DNA of 62,396 nt from an uncultured Clostridia bacterium (GTDB taxonomy: Bacteria > Bacillota > Clostridia > TANB77 > CAG-508). The translations under genes were made by a program, and so were the position numbers. This document shows, in pieces, positions 1 to 7,086 of this stretch. The notes under the pieces were generated by a model that did not search any database, was not told the DNA's origin, and was given only the letters and a program-made list of their open reading frames with translations. The stretch lies in NCBI GenBank assembly GCA_947624655.1, contig CANQLH010000009.1, forward strand, positions 1 to 62,396. The letters are read 5' to 3'. Positions within the stretch are counted from its first letter, which is position 1; the number at the start of each line of letters is the position of its first letter.

Positions 1-2075
1 ATTCTTGTTATTCCTTGGTTTGTTATTTCTATTGTTTCTGTTTTATTTTCTGCTACTGTTTTACTTTTTTCTGTTGCTCCTGTTATTTCATATATTACTC
101 CTTTGATTCCTGATATATCTGTTACTCCATCTTTTTTTACATCTTCTCCTGCATTTATTGTGACTGTTACTGGTCCTCCCTTATACCAGCTATTATTTCC
201 TGGTATTCCTCCTGTTACATTTATTGTTGGCACCCCTGGTGCTGTTTTATCTATCTTTATCTCTTTTTCTCTTTCTTCTGTTATGTTTCCTTCTATTCCT
301 GTTCCAAATGCTATTACGTTACTTATTCCTTCTTCTGTTGCTTTGAATGTTACTTCTCTTCCTGGCTGTGTTTTCTGTGTTAACTCATTTGCTCCTTCTA
401 CTCTATATGTTATGCTTGTTAAGTCTGACCTATCGTCTGTTGAACTATCTCTTATTGTTACGTCTACATTTCCTCTATACCAGCCATTTGTCTCTTTATA
501 TGGACATGCTAATTCTATTGTTGGTGGTAGCACTTCTCCTTTGGTTGTAACTTGCATGTTTGTGCTTATTTTTTTGTTTCCTGCTTCATCTTCTGCCTCT
601 ACATATACTATATATGTTTGTTTTGGTTCTAACTCTCCTATTGTTCCTCTTCCATCTTCACTACTTCCTTTTGGTATGTCTTCTCCATTTATGTTTACAA
701 AGAAATTGTAGTTTACTACGCTTGAATGTTCATCTGTTGTTGCGGCTGTTATGTCAAAACTATGTGGACCTACATTTGTGTATGATGCTTGAAAATCTCT
801 TGGTGGTTCATTGTCTTTTTTTACTGCTACTGTTTTTATATCTGATTTATTTCCTGCTTTGTCTTCTATTACTAATAATATTGTTGTTATTCCGTTTCTT
901 CTTACTGTCATTTTTCTGTCTTGACCTGATATATATGTCATTTCTTCTATACTTGGAGTTTTATTACTCTTTATATCTTCTTCTGTTGGTACGAAATAAT
1001 AATATCCTGCAACTCCTGAGTTTACATCTTCTGCTTTTTCTGCTGATACCATTACATCACTTATATACCAATCGTTGTTTCCTTTCTCTCCTTCTGCTTC
1101 TATTTTATCTATTCTTGGCTTTTCATTGTCATATTTTACATCTTGTGTTACATACTCCGATTCATTTCCTGCTTCATCTTTTGTATATCCTGTTATGATT
1201 GTTCTTCCTGGATTAGTTATTGTTATTCTTGCTTCTTGTCCTGATACGCTTGTGTCATCCTGCTGTGTTACTCCTCTTAGCATATAGTGTACTTCTGTTA
1301 CTGTTTTATCCTCTGTGCTTATTGTTACTTCTACTAGTATTCCATCTCCTCCATACCAGCCGTTTTGTATCTTTCCTTGTGATGTTATTTTTATTGTTGG
1401 TGCTATTAGTTTCATTGATACTCTTACTGTCGTATATGCTACTTTTCCTGAATTTGCTGTTGCTTTTACTGTATATGTTCCTGATTTACTTACTTTAAAT
1501 TTTGCTGTATCTCCTTCTTGCGTTCCTACTACTTCTCCTCCATATATTATTTCTATCTTCTCTATTCCTGTATCTTTATCATATGCTTTTGCTTTTATGC
1601 TTGTACTTTCTCTTTCATATTCTGCTTCTACTTCTGGGAATGACTCTCCATCACTTTTTCCTAATTCATGTATATGTTTTTCCCCTGTCTCTTCATCATA
1701 TTCTACTTGAAAATTATCTCCATCTTCTGTTTCTACTAATATATCATTTGGGTTTCCATCTTCATCTTTCCTTACTTCTGCCTTTTTTATCCAGTCTTCT
1801 TTCTCTATCTCTTCTGCTAGTTTTTCTGTTGTTAGCTTTTCCCCTACTATGTCATATTTTAAAATAGTATCCTCTACCAATGCCTCTAGCCTTGACCTAT
1901 TTTGCTCTGTTCCATATGTATCTGCTACTTCTGAACTTATGTCTAATATTCCTAATCTTCCTGTGATTGTTCCTATTGTAATCAACGCTAGTATAATTAA
2001 TATGATTATCATTACTACTAACGCAATCATCGTTATACCTTTTTCACTTTTTTTTAGTCTTTTTTTTTCATTCAT
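1..2075 (-). CDS. Surface protein with pilin-like signal and Ig-like repeats (partial, runs off the window)
   Basis: The frame is still open at the window edge, so only about 691 codons are seen. ATG at 2075 follows a GGAGGA box (2082-2087). The N-terminus has a basic leader, then EKGITMIALVV and a hydrophobic helix (residues ~12-40). This is the class III (type IV prepilin-like) signal layout frequent in gut Clostridia, but with Ala where true pilins carry Glu at +5. After an acidic region, modules of about 97 residues each open with an (N/D)xWY motif and a Val-alternating strand (residues ~237, 334, 529, 627). A fibronectin-like module lies near 430. This fits Ig-like/OmpL47-type repeats. 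Role inferred: secreted or cell-bound adhesin-like protein. No in-frame CGG codon is present. Confidence 0.75.
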   Translation of the reverse strand, partial: MNEKKRLKKSEKGITMIALVVMIIILIILALITIGTITGRLGILDISSEVADTYGTEQNRSRLEALVEDTILKYDIVGEKLTTEKLAEEIEKEDWIKKAEVRKDEDGNPNDILVETEDGDNFQVEYDEETGEKHIHELGKSDGESFPEVEAEYERESTSIKAKAYDKDTGIEKIEIIYGGEVVGTQEGDTAKFKVSKSGTYTVKATANSGKVAYTTVRVSMKLIAPTIKITSQGKIQNGWYGGDGILVEVTISTEDKTVTEVHYMLRGVTQQDDTSVSGQEARITITNPGRTIITGYTKDEAGNESEYVTQDVKYDNEKPRIDKIEAEGEKGNNDWYISDVMVSAEKAEDVNSGVAGYYYFVPTEEDIKSNKTPSIEEMTYISGQDRKMTVRRNGITTILLVIEDKAGNKSDIKTVAVKKDNEPPRDFQASYTNVGPHSFDITAATTDEHSSVVNYNFFVNINGEDIPKGSSEDGRGTIGELEPKQTYIVYVEAEDEAGNKKISTNMQVTTKGEVLPPTIELACPYKETNGWYRGNVDVTIRDSSTDDRSDLTSITYRVEGANELTQKTQPGREVTFKATEEGISNVIAFGTGIEGNITEEREKEIKIDKTAPGVPTINVTGGIPGNNSWYKGGPVTVTINAGEDVKKDGVTDISGIKGVIYEITGATEKSKTVAENKTETIEITNQGITR

Positions 2076-2163
2076 ATTACTTCCTCCTCAAATTTCCCTT
2101 TATGGCACTTATTTTACATTATTTTTTTATCTGCTTATTATTAGTAATATGTTTCTTACTAAA

Positions 2164-2253
2164 ATATCTCTCTTTAGGGTTAGAAACCAAAATAGCTAAA
2201 GTAAACCAAACAAAAACAAAACTATTTTGATTTCCAACCATAAAGAGAGATAT
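2164..2253. repeat. Long hairpin in the leader of the pilin-signal gene
   Basis: Arms 2164-2195 and 2222-2253 match at 29 of 32 positions around a 26-nt loop. Two of the three mismatches become G-U pairs only in minus-strand RNA, so it is probably a leader-RNA structure of the 1-2075 gene. A 40-codon ATG frame (2119-2241) overlaps it but has a weak ribosome site and is not called. Confidence 0.6.
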
Positions 2254-2281
2254 CCTTTTAGGTTGTATTCAATTTAATTTT

Positions 2282-2310
2282 ATTTTAGCATATTTATATT
2301 TATTTTGCAA
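2282..2310 (-). promoter_or_regulatory. Extended -10 promoter, proximal, for the 1-2075 gene
   Basis: Minus-strand TTGCAA (2305-2310), 17-nt spacer, TAAAAT (2282-2287) preceded by TGC (extended -10). Transcription would enter the 2164-2253 hairpin almost immediately. Confidence 0.55.
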
Positions 2311-2360
2311 GTACTTTTGGGTGCTTTTGTATTATATTTTAATGATATTTATATTACAAA

Positions 2361-2424
2361 GAACACAAGCAAATTTGTATTTGTTTTGTACGCAAACAAA
2401 ACAAACACAATCTTACTTGTGCTC
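2361..2424. repeat. Second imperfect hairpin between the two leader promoters
   Basis: Arms 2361-2389 and 2396-2424 match at 24 of 29 positions with a 6-nt loop. Four of the five mismatches are G-U pairs in minus-strand RNA and none is in plus-strand RNA, which argues for a structured minus-strand transcript. Confidence 0.55.
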
Positions 2425-2537
2425 TTTCTTTCAACATTATTTTTGTAATTAATAAATACAAATATGCTTAATAATCGCAAAGTTTGGTCTTTTTTGCTAA
2501 TCATTATTTATCATTCCTTTTTGGTCTTTTCAGTGTA

Positions 2538-2566
2538 ATTTTAGCATATTTTCAATTTACATTCAA
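2538..2566 (-). promoter_or_regulatory. Extended -10 promoter, distal
   Basis: Minus-strand TTGAAT (2561-2566), 17-nt spacer, TGC-TAAAAT (2538-2543). The architecture matches the promoter 250 bp downstream, and a second long hairpin follows it (2361-2424). Confidence 0.5.
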
Positions 2567-2611
2567 TTACTTTTATATTTCATTTTTGTTACAATTATAT
2601 TACAGAATGAA

Positions 2612-2752
2612 GCAAATATATAGTTAATTTTTTTATATGCCGCGTAAGCGATTAACCGGAGCGTTAGCGCAGGGCGAATGGAGCAATCTACATTTGTTTT
2701 ACTTTTGTAGATTGCGACACCAAGGCTATAAAAAAATTAACTATATATTTGC
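2612..2752. repeat. Palindromic core element, copy D
   Basis: Terminal inverted arms of about 23 bp (GCAAATATATAGTTAATT and complement) enclose a GC-rich core: GCGTAAGCGA, CCGGAGCG, GGGCGAATGGAGCAATCTAC, a small hairpin closing with its complement, then TTGCGACACCAAGGC. The core is shared with copies at 2771, 5010, 6928 and 49932, while the arms differ by locus. Confidence 0.7.
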
Positions 2753-2770
2753 CTATTTTGTATATTGTTT

Positions 2771-2832
2771 ATTTTTATAAGCCGCGTAAGCGACCAACCG
2801 GAGCGTCAGCGCAGGGCGAATGGAGCAATCTA
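2771..2832. repeat. Truncated half copy E of the palindromic core element
   Basis: It carries the left half of the core seen in copy D, ending at GGAGCAATCTA. Its last bases supply the TAG stop (2830-2832) of the DNA glycosylase gene, so the copy abuts the coding end directly. Confidence 0.65.
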
Positions 2833-3702
2833 TGCATCCCTCTTCCAATAGAACAAATACTGCTGAGCAAGTCCTGCAATATCTGCAAACTTCTCTTTTG
2901 CCATGTTCTGAATAAGCACCTTTGAAACCCTCTCTTCGTTAGCTTCTTTAATATATAGCTCATTCATAACTCTCCTTACCCATACATCTATTGGAAATAC
3001 GTCAAACCTCTTTAAAGAAAATAGCATAACACAATCTGCAACTTTGCCTCCTACTCCTGGCAGAGTCATAAGCTTCTCTCTTAGGATATTTGTATCTTTT
3101 TCTCCTTGCAATTCTTCTAGTGAAATTTCTTTATTTAAGAACATCCCAGTCGTCTCATATATTCTCTTATCTCTAAATCCGAGTCCAAGCTCTCTTAAAT
3201 CTTGAACACTTGCCTTACTTAATTCTGTAATACTTGGAAATGTATAATACTCCTTACCTCTAAATACAATTTTCTTGCCATATTTTTTTGACAATCTCTC
3301 AATTATCCCTTTAATTCTAGGAATATTATTATTCGCAGAAATTATAAATGAGATTATTGTTTCCCATAAGTCTTGATTAAGTATCCTTATTCCGCTTCCA
3401 TATTCTACACTTTTTTTAAGGTATACATCTATATTTGATAATCTATCTTTTATCTCTTCATAATTTGTATTTAAGTCGAAATAATCCTTACATATTTCTT
3501 CGATATTACCTTCACATATTCCCTCGAAGATAACTTCGTTGTTTTCCTTTTTTACATTTATAACATTATTCTTAAATATACCCGTATAACTTCCATCATC
3601 TTCTTTATTCCATCTAAAGCATTGCCCACATTCGAATATATGTACAGGTTCAAAAGAAGTAACATTTTGTAAAACATATCTTTGCTCCATTTTTATATTC
3701 AT
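2830..3702 (-). CDS. ogg: 8-oxoguanine DNA glycosylase (OGG1-type)
   Basis: The 290-residue product excises 8-oxoguanine opposite C and nicks the strand (base excision repair, cytoplasm). Seen: an N-terminal OGG fold with QCFRW (27-31), helices around the SANNN segment (122-126), and a helix-hairpin-helix with LPGVGGKVADCV in which Lys220 is the Schiff-base lysine. PIDVWVRR contains the catalytic Asp239. Length is normal for bacterial OGG. The first ATG lies only 1-2 nt behind AGGAGG, and a second ATG at 3690 is 13 nt behind it, so the start could be either. The TAG stop is formed by the last bases of repeat copy E. It follows hpf and a hairpin, probably the same transcript. Confidence 0.93.
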   Translation of the reverse strand: MNIKMEQRYVLQNVTSFEPVHIFECGQCFRWNKEDDGSYTGIFKNNVINVKKENNEVIFEGICEGNIEEICKDYFDLNTNYEEIKDRLSNIDVYLKKSVEYGSGIRILNQDLWETIISFIISANNNIPRIKGIIERLSKKYGKKIVFRGKEYYTFPSITELSKASVQDLRELGLGFRDKRIYETTGMFLNKEISLEELQGEKDTNILREKLMTLPGVGGKVADCVMLFSLKRFDVFPIDVWVRRVMNELYIKEANEERVSKVLIQNMAKEKFADIAGLAQQYLFYWKRDA

Positions 3703-3723
3703 TCCTCCTATAATAATACTTTA

Positions 3724-3749
3724 GGGATAGAATTTTAAATTTCTATCCC
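3724..3749 (-). terminator. Hairpin between hpf and ogg
   Basis: Perfect 9-bp stem (GGGATAGAA / TTCTATCCC), directly after the hpf stop. The T-run on the minus side is weak, so it may be an attenuating or processing hairpin rather than a full terminator. Confidence 0.4.
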
Positions 3750-3757
3750 TTTATACC

Positions 3758-4291
3758 TTATGCTTCTGGCTCTACTAAGCCATAATTTTTACTATCTTTT
3801 AATCTAAAGATTACATTAACTTTTCCTGTATCTACATTTATAAATGTATAAAATAAATTTCCTGGTCTTTCTTCTAATTTAAGTTTAGCATCCTCTGGTG
3901 CTATTGGTTTTATATCATAGTATATTGTTTTAAGTATTTCGTCTTCAATAGGCTTTTCTTCTGCTTGAAATGTATTTTCTTTTACTTTTATTGAATCTTC
4001 TTTGTTTATTCTATCTCTTCTTGTTTTTGCTTTTCTAATTTGACCTTCAAGTATGTCTATGTTTTTATCAATCGAAGCATATAAATCTTTATGTTCTGTT
4101 ACTGCTCTGTATGTATTAGCTCTTGTTATAACATGCATTTCTGCAATTTGCATATTTTTTTCTGCTTTTATTGTAACATTTACATCAAAATCTTCATCAA
4201 AATACTTTTGTATTCTCTCTAGTTTTTTTTCAACATATTCCTTTATGGCTTCTGTTGCCTTAATATCCTTTCCAGTTATTTTTACGTTCAT
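3758..4291 (-). CDS. hpf: Ribosome hibernation promoting factor, long form
   Basis: The 177-residue product binds idle ribosomes and promotes 100S dimers in stationary phase. The N-terminal HPF/RaiA fold (MNVKITGKDIKATEAIKEYV, VNVTIKAEKN, YASIDKNIDILEGQIRK) is followed by a charged linker. The long-form C-terminal dimerisation domain (KPIAPEDAKLKL, NVDTGKVNVIFRLKD, YGLVEPEA) is complete. I start at 4291 because GGAGAG lies 8 nt upstream. An upstream in-frame ATG at 4324 has no such site and would add 11 residues absent from the family. It lies 55 bp ahead of ogg. Confidence 0.95.
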   Translation of the reverse strand: MNVKITGKDIKATEAIKEYVEKKLERIQKYFDEDFDVNVTIKAEKNMQIAEMHVITRANTYRAVTEHKDLYASIDKNIDILEGQIRKAKTRRDRINKEDSIKVKENTFQAEEKPIEDEILKTIYYDIKPIAPEDAKLKLEERPGNLFYTFINVDTGKVNVIFRLKDSKNYGLVEPEA

Positions 4292-4395
4292 AAAATTTCT
4301 CTCCTTTTTTGTTATTTTATACACCTATTATATATTGTTTATTATTATTTTTCAAGTATAACTTTTTATTTACTGAAAAATAGAAAACAACCAAC

Positions 4396-4665
4396 TTAGT
4401 TATATATTTCTCTTCTATGTCCTATTTCTAAAACTAAAACCACAATTTCTTCATCTTTAATTTCACATATTAATCTATAATCTCCTATGCGGTATCTCCA
4501 CTGACCAGACCTATTTGCAGTTAGAGATTTTCCATGTATTCTAGGATTTTCACAATCTATTAAATTTTTACTTATCCATGAATAAATAAGTCTTCTAGTA
4601 TGCATATCTAATTTTTTTATTTGCTTAATTGCTTTTGGTGTATATTCTACTTTATATTTCTTCAT
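4396..4665 (-). CDS. relE: RelE/ParE-family toxin
   Basis: The 89-residue product begins MKKYKVEYTPKAIKQIKKLD and carries the RelE-fold strands WRYRIGDYRLICEI and VLVLEIGHRREIY. Members of this family usually cleave mRNA on the ribosome; the terminal His-Arg-Arg..Tyr cluster is the region that holds catalytic residues in RelE. Its ATG lies inside the antitoxin gene (14-bp overlap, 4652-4665), so the two are translationally coupled. Upstream in-frame ATGs inside the antitoxin were set aside because the overlap start matches the family N-terminus. RelE versus ParE activity cannot be told from sequence alone. Confidence 0.88.
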   Translation of the reverse strand: MKKYKVEYTPKAIKQIKKLDMHTRRLIYSWISKNLIDCENPRIHGKSLTANRSGQWRYRIGDYRLICEIKDEEIVVLVLEIGHRREIYN

Positions 4666-4921
4666 CCGAATCATCTTCTTTGTTTTCATTCTCTTCTTTT
4701 TCCCATTCTTTCATCATCTCTCCTAATTCTTCATGGGTATAAGTTTTTGGATTCTTTTTATATTCTTCTAATGCTTTATAATAACATTCTAAATCATATT
4801 CATCCTCTATCTTTTCCATTATTGCATTTCTTATTAAATCAGATAATGATATGTTGTTCATTTCTGCATATTTTTTTATTAACTCTGTATCTTTATCATT
4901 TAATCTAACTGAAATCGTCAT
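4652..4921 (-). CDS. Ribbon-helix-helix antitoxin (RelB/DUF6290-like)
   Basis: The 89-residue product starts MTISVRLNDKDTELIKKYA, a ribbon-helix-helix DNA-binding start, followed by SLSDLIRNAIMEKIEDEYD. The acidic C-terminus (KEENENKEDDSDEE) would wrap the toxin. I start at ATG 4921, 9 nt behind GGAG; a TTG three codons upstream is less likely. It precedes and overlaps the toxin. A consensus promoter with a TTGTA/TACAA palindrome lies directly upstream, which fits autoregulation. Confidence 0.88.
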   Translation of the reverse strand: MTISVRLNDKDTELIKKYAEMNNISLSDLIRNAIMEKIEDEYDLECYYKALEEYKKNPKTYTHEELGEMMKEWEKEENENKEDDSDEEI

Positions 4922-4942
4922 AAATATCAACTCCTTTTATTT

Positions 4943-4971
4943 ATTGTACTACATTGTATTACAATTGTCAA
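4943..4971 (-). promoter_or_regulatory. Promoter/operator of the RelE-type pair
   Basis: Minus-strand TTGACA (4966-4971), 17-nt spacer, TACAAT (4943-4948). The spacer and -10 region contain ATTGTA...TACAAT and TTGTAATACAA palindromes suitable for a ribbon-helix-helix repressor. Confidence 0.75.
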
Positions 4972-5009
4972 TATTATTATATTATTTTCTCTTAATGCTT
5001 TTATATTAA

Positions 5010-5155
5010 AGAATAGCAGAAATGATTTATTTGAAAGAGCAACGCACACGATTAACCGAAGCGTAGCATAGGGCGAATGGAGCAGTCTACATATATATCC
5101 TTAATTTGTAGACTGCGACACCAAAGCTCTAAAAATAAATCATTTCTGCTATTCT
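5010..5155. repeat. Palindromic core element, copy A
   Basis: Arms AGAATAGCAGAAATGATTTA and complement flank a core with GGGCGAATGGAGCAGTCTAC and GTAGACTGCGACACCAAAGC. It is nearly identical to copy B at 49932-50078, including about 25 bp beyond the right arm. An A-T pair in the arms (5018/5147) is replaced by T-A in copy B (49940/50070). Confidence 0.75.
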
Positions 5156-5196
5156 ATTGAAACAACACATTATCCTGTAACTAATGCTTTGCTCCT

Positions 5197-6129
5197 TTAT
5201 ATACTCATATAGCATTTATCTTTAATAAATTTCTTAATTTGTTCTTCCTCTTTTCCTTCATAATATGGAATAAGTAATTTTTTAAATTCTTCTGTTAATT
5301 CTGCTGGAATTACTATAATTCCTTTTCCTTTCGAAATTAAATAATGGTTACTATATATAACTGCTGTTCTTTTATTTCCATCTATAAATACTTGTTTTTT
5401 CATTGTGTATAATAAAAGTTCTATTGTTTTATCTACATCGTCTATTTTTTTATTAAAGATTTCTGTTAAATCCTCTTTTATAATGCTTTCAATTGGCAAA
5501 GCTGGTTTCCATGTTGTTCCTCCTATTGTTACTGGAACATTTCTAATCTTGCCTGCTGAATAATAAAATCCTTCTTCCACCATTTTGTTGATTTCACACA
5601 ATAATGCAAAATTAGTATCACTTAATATAACATTTTTATTTAATATAAATTCCCAAGCATGCTTTAAATTTACTATTTTCATTATATCCTCAGATGTCAT
5701 ATTATTTACTTTTCCACCTTCAATTATGCTTTCTGTATCTGCAAATGTGGTTGCAACACCTTCTAATATAGCTTGCTTATAGATGGTATCTACTAAATTC
5801 CTTTTGGCAAAATCTATATTTTGTTTTACTTTTTCAGAAAGTTCTTCTTCTATATAATTTAATTGTTTTAATTTCTTATTTATTTCTCTTATTTGCTTTT
5901 TTAACTCTTTTGCCTTAATGCTATTGTTTAATATTAAATTATACAATTCTTCTGAGTATTCCCCAACATATTTTGTTAAAGCTACTCCATCTTCTCTATA
6001 ATGTACATATATATATTTGTTTGAATCTTTTTCTCTTATTTCAACTGAACCATAAGCAAGCGATTGTAATTCATGTTCAAGTAATTGCTTATTTTGAAGA
6101 AGCTCCATAATTTCCATTTTTTCTTCCAT
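5197..6129 (-). CDS. Fic-domain protein with Gln in place of the catalytic His
   Basis: The 310-residue product has an N-terminal helical/coiled segment (residues 1-115) and a Fic core. The loop reads QVFIDGNKRTA (246-256), where the canonical form is HxFxxGNxRxxR, so the catalytic histidine position is Gln246 while Asp250, Gly-Asn and Arg254 remain. An inhibitory-helix-like SIIEG occurs at 134-138. Active Fic proteins transfer AMP to target proteins; with Gln the usual base is missing, so altered chemistry or a lost activity is possible. ATG 6129 is 7 nt behind GGAGAG. An 11-bp inverted repeat brackets its -10 box, so the gene is probably regulated. Palindromic repeats lie on both sides. Confidence 0.85.
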   Translation of the reverse strand: MEEKMEIMELLQNKQLLEHELQSLAYGSVEIREKDSNKYIYVHYREDGVALTKYVGEYSEELYNLILNNSIKAKELKKQIREINKKLKQLNYIEEELSEKVKQNIDFAKRNLVDTIYKQAILEGVATTFADTESIIEGGKVNNMTSEDIMKIVNLKHAWEFILNKNVILSDTNFALLCEINKMVEEGFYYSAGKIRNVPVTIGGTTWKPALPIESIIKEDLTEIFNKKIDDVDKTIELLLYTMKKQVFIDGNKRTAVIYSNHYLISKGKGIIVIPAELTEEFKKLLIPYYEGKEEEQIKKFIKDKCYMSI

Positions 6130-6182
6130 TTTGTATCTCTCCTTTAAAGTGTGAAATATTTTTGTAACTTTTTATTATTTTT

Positions 6183-6226
6183 GTTTCACATTTATATTAT
6201 ACCACAAAATTGTAAAAATGTGAAAC
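6183..6226 (-). promoter_or_regulatory. Promoter with 11-bp inverted repeat upstream of the Gln-Fic gene
   Basis: Perfect inverted repeat GTTTCACATTT (6183-6193) / AAATGTGAAAC (6216-6226) encloses TATAAT (6196-6201, minus). A -35-like TTTCAC (6220-6225) lies 18 nt upstream of it. Another TGTGAAA occurs near 6150. It looks like an operator for a dimeric repressor. Confidence 0.65.
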
Positions 6227-6263
6227 TACACTAGATTTTTCTAAATTATTATTTAATTACAGA

Positions 6264-6395
6264 AGAAGTAATATATTTAATTTACGAAGTGACGCGTAGC
6301 ATGGGAGCGACTTAGAGGATGTTGGAGCGAAGCTCCATACATTCCTCTTAGGAGACGACCAACAAGGAACGAGTCAAATTAAATATATTACTTCT
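6264..6395. repeat. Palindromic element, family C
   Basis: Arms AGAAGTAATATATTTAATTT and complement (20 bp) enclose GACGCGTAGCATGGGAGCG, a TGGAGC-GAA-GCTCCA hairpin, and GACGACCAACAAGGAACGAG. Fragments of the same element occur at 50110-50140 and, inverted, at 56152-56194. Confidence 0.7.
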
Positions 6396-6410
6396 AAAAT
6401 TTAATTTTAT

Positions 6411-6892
6411 TTAAATCATCACTTCTATCTCATATATTCTTCCATTATCAATTAGCTTTATTTGCTTTTCTTCTATCTTTTGACCATCTACGAAAAATGC
6501 TGTTACTTCATTTTGTTCATTTTCACTTTGACGCTTTACGCATATATTATATACACTTGAGCCATATTCGTATCTTATCTTATATTCCTTCCATTCTTTT
6601 GGAACACAAGGTTTTATACTTAAAACTCCATTATTTATCTTAAGACCTAATATATATTCTATTCCTGCTTTATAAAACCAACTACTTGAGCCTGTATACC
6701 AAGTCCAGCCTCCTCTTCCAATTAAGTTCGAACATCCATATATATCTGCTGATATTACATATGGCTCTACCATATATCTCATTGCAAGTTCTTTTGTTTT
6801 AGAATGTTCTATCGGATTTATCATTTGGTAAAATTCGTTTGCTTTATCATTTAAGCCTAACATTGCCTCTGCAATTATTGCCCATATGGCAG
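6411..6892 (-). CDS. ndvB: Cyclic beta-glucan synthase-like protein, detached 3' part
   Basis: This is the last 160 residues of the gene whose main body lies at 10788-18457. It carries the GH94 C-terminal motifs GGWTWYTGSSSWFYKAGIEYILG and CVPKEWKEYKIRYEYGSSVYNI-type strands. Upstream of its first internal ATG the frame reads HAAIWAIIAEA, which joins the other part at a shared CATG. Excision of 6893-10787 would rejoin both parts exactly in frame. Without excision this fragment has no proper start and is probably not expressed. Confidence 0.88.
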
Positions 6893-6911
6893 CATGTGTG
6901 TATTGTTGTTA
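6893..6911. other. Left attachment junction (attL) of the recombinase element
   Basis: CATGTGTGTATTGTTGTTA. Core CATGTGT (6893-6899) is repeated at 10788-10794. The element side TTGTTGTTA is the inverted counterpart of TAACAACAA at the other end. Confidence 0.65.
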
Positions 6912-6927
6912 AATCTATTTTTCCTTT

Positions 6928-7076
6928 ACCCTTGCTGATATATAAAATTTCTTGTACCTTGTGTGTCGCAACTTCCAGATTTTAAAATTTCTAGACTGTA
7001 AGTTGCTCCAATCGCACTCACTACGTTCGTTTGGTCGCTTACGCGGTACTGCGAAATTTTATATATCAGCAAGGGT
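6928..7076. repeat. Palindromic core element, copy G (inside the recombinase element)
   Basis: Arms ACCCTTGCTGATATATAAAA and complement. Read on the minus strand the core has CGCGTAAGCGACCAA, GCGATTGGAGCAACTTACAG and GTTGCGACACACAAGG, so it is a diverged member of the A/B/D family. Confidence 0.65.
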
Positions 7077-7086
7077 ATAATGGCAA

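Noticed and set aside
103-2199. Plus-strand frames over the first 2 kb and in other minus-strand genes (for example 34730-35509, 57534-57953)
   Set aside because: They are Leu/Ser/Phe-rich mirror frames of minus-strand genes without ribosome sites.
2119-2241. 40-codon upstream frame in the leader of the pilin-signal gene
   Set aside because: It overlaps the hairpin arms, the nearest AGGA is 11 nt away, and its sequence is explained by the palindrome.
2775-2963. 62-residue minus-strand frame over the end of ogg
   Set aside because: It reads through repeat copy E in the wrong frame of ogg and shows no motif or ribosome site.
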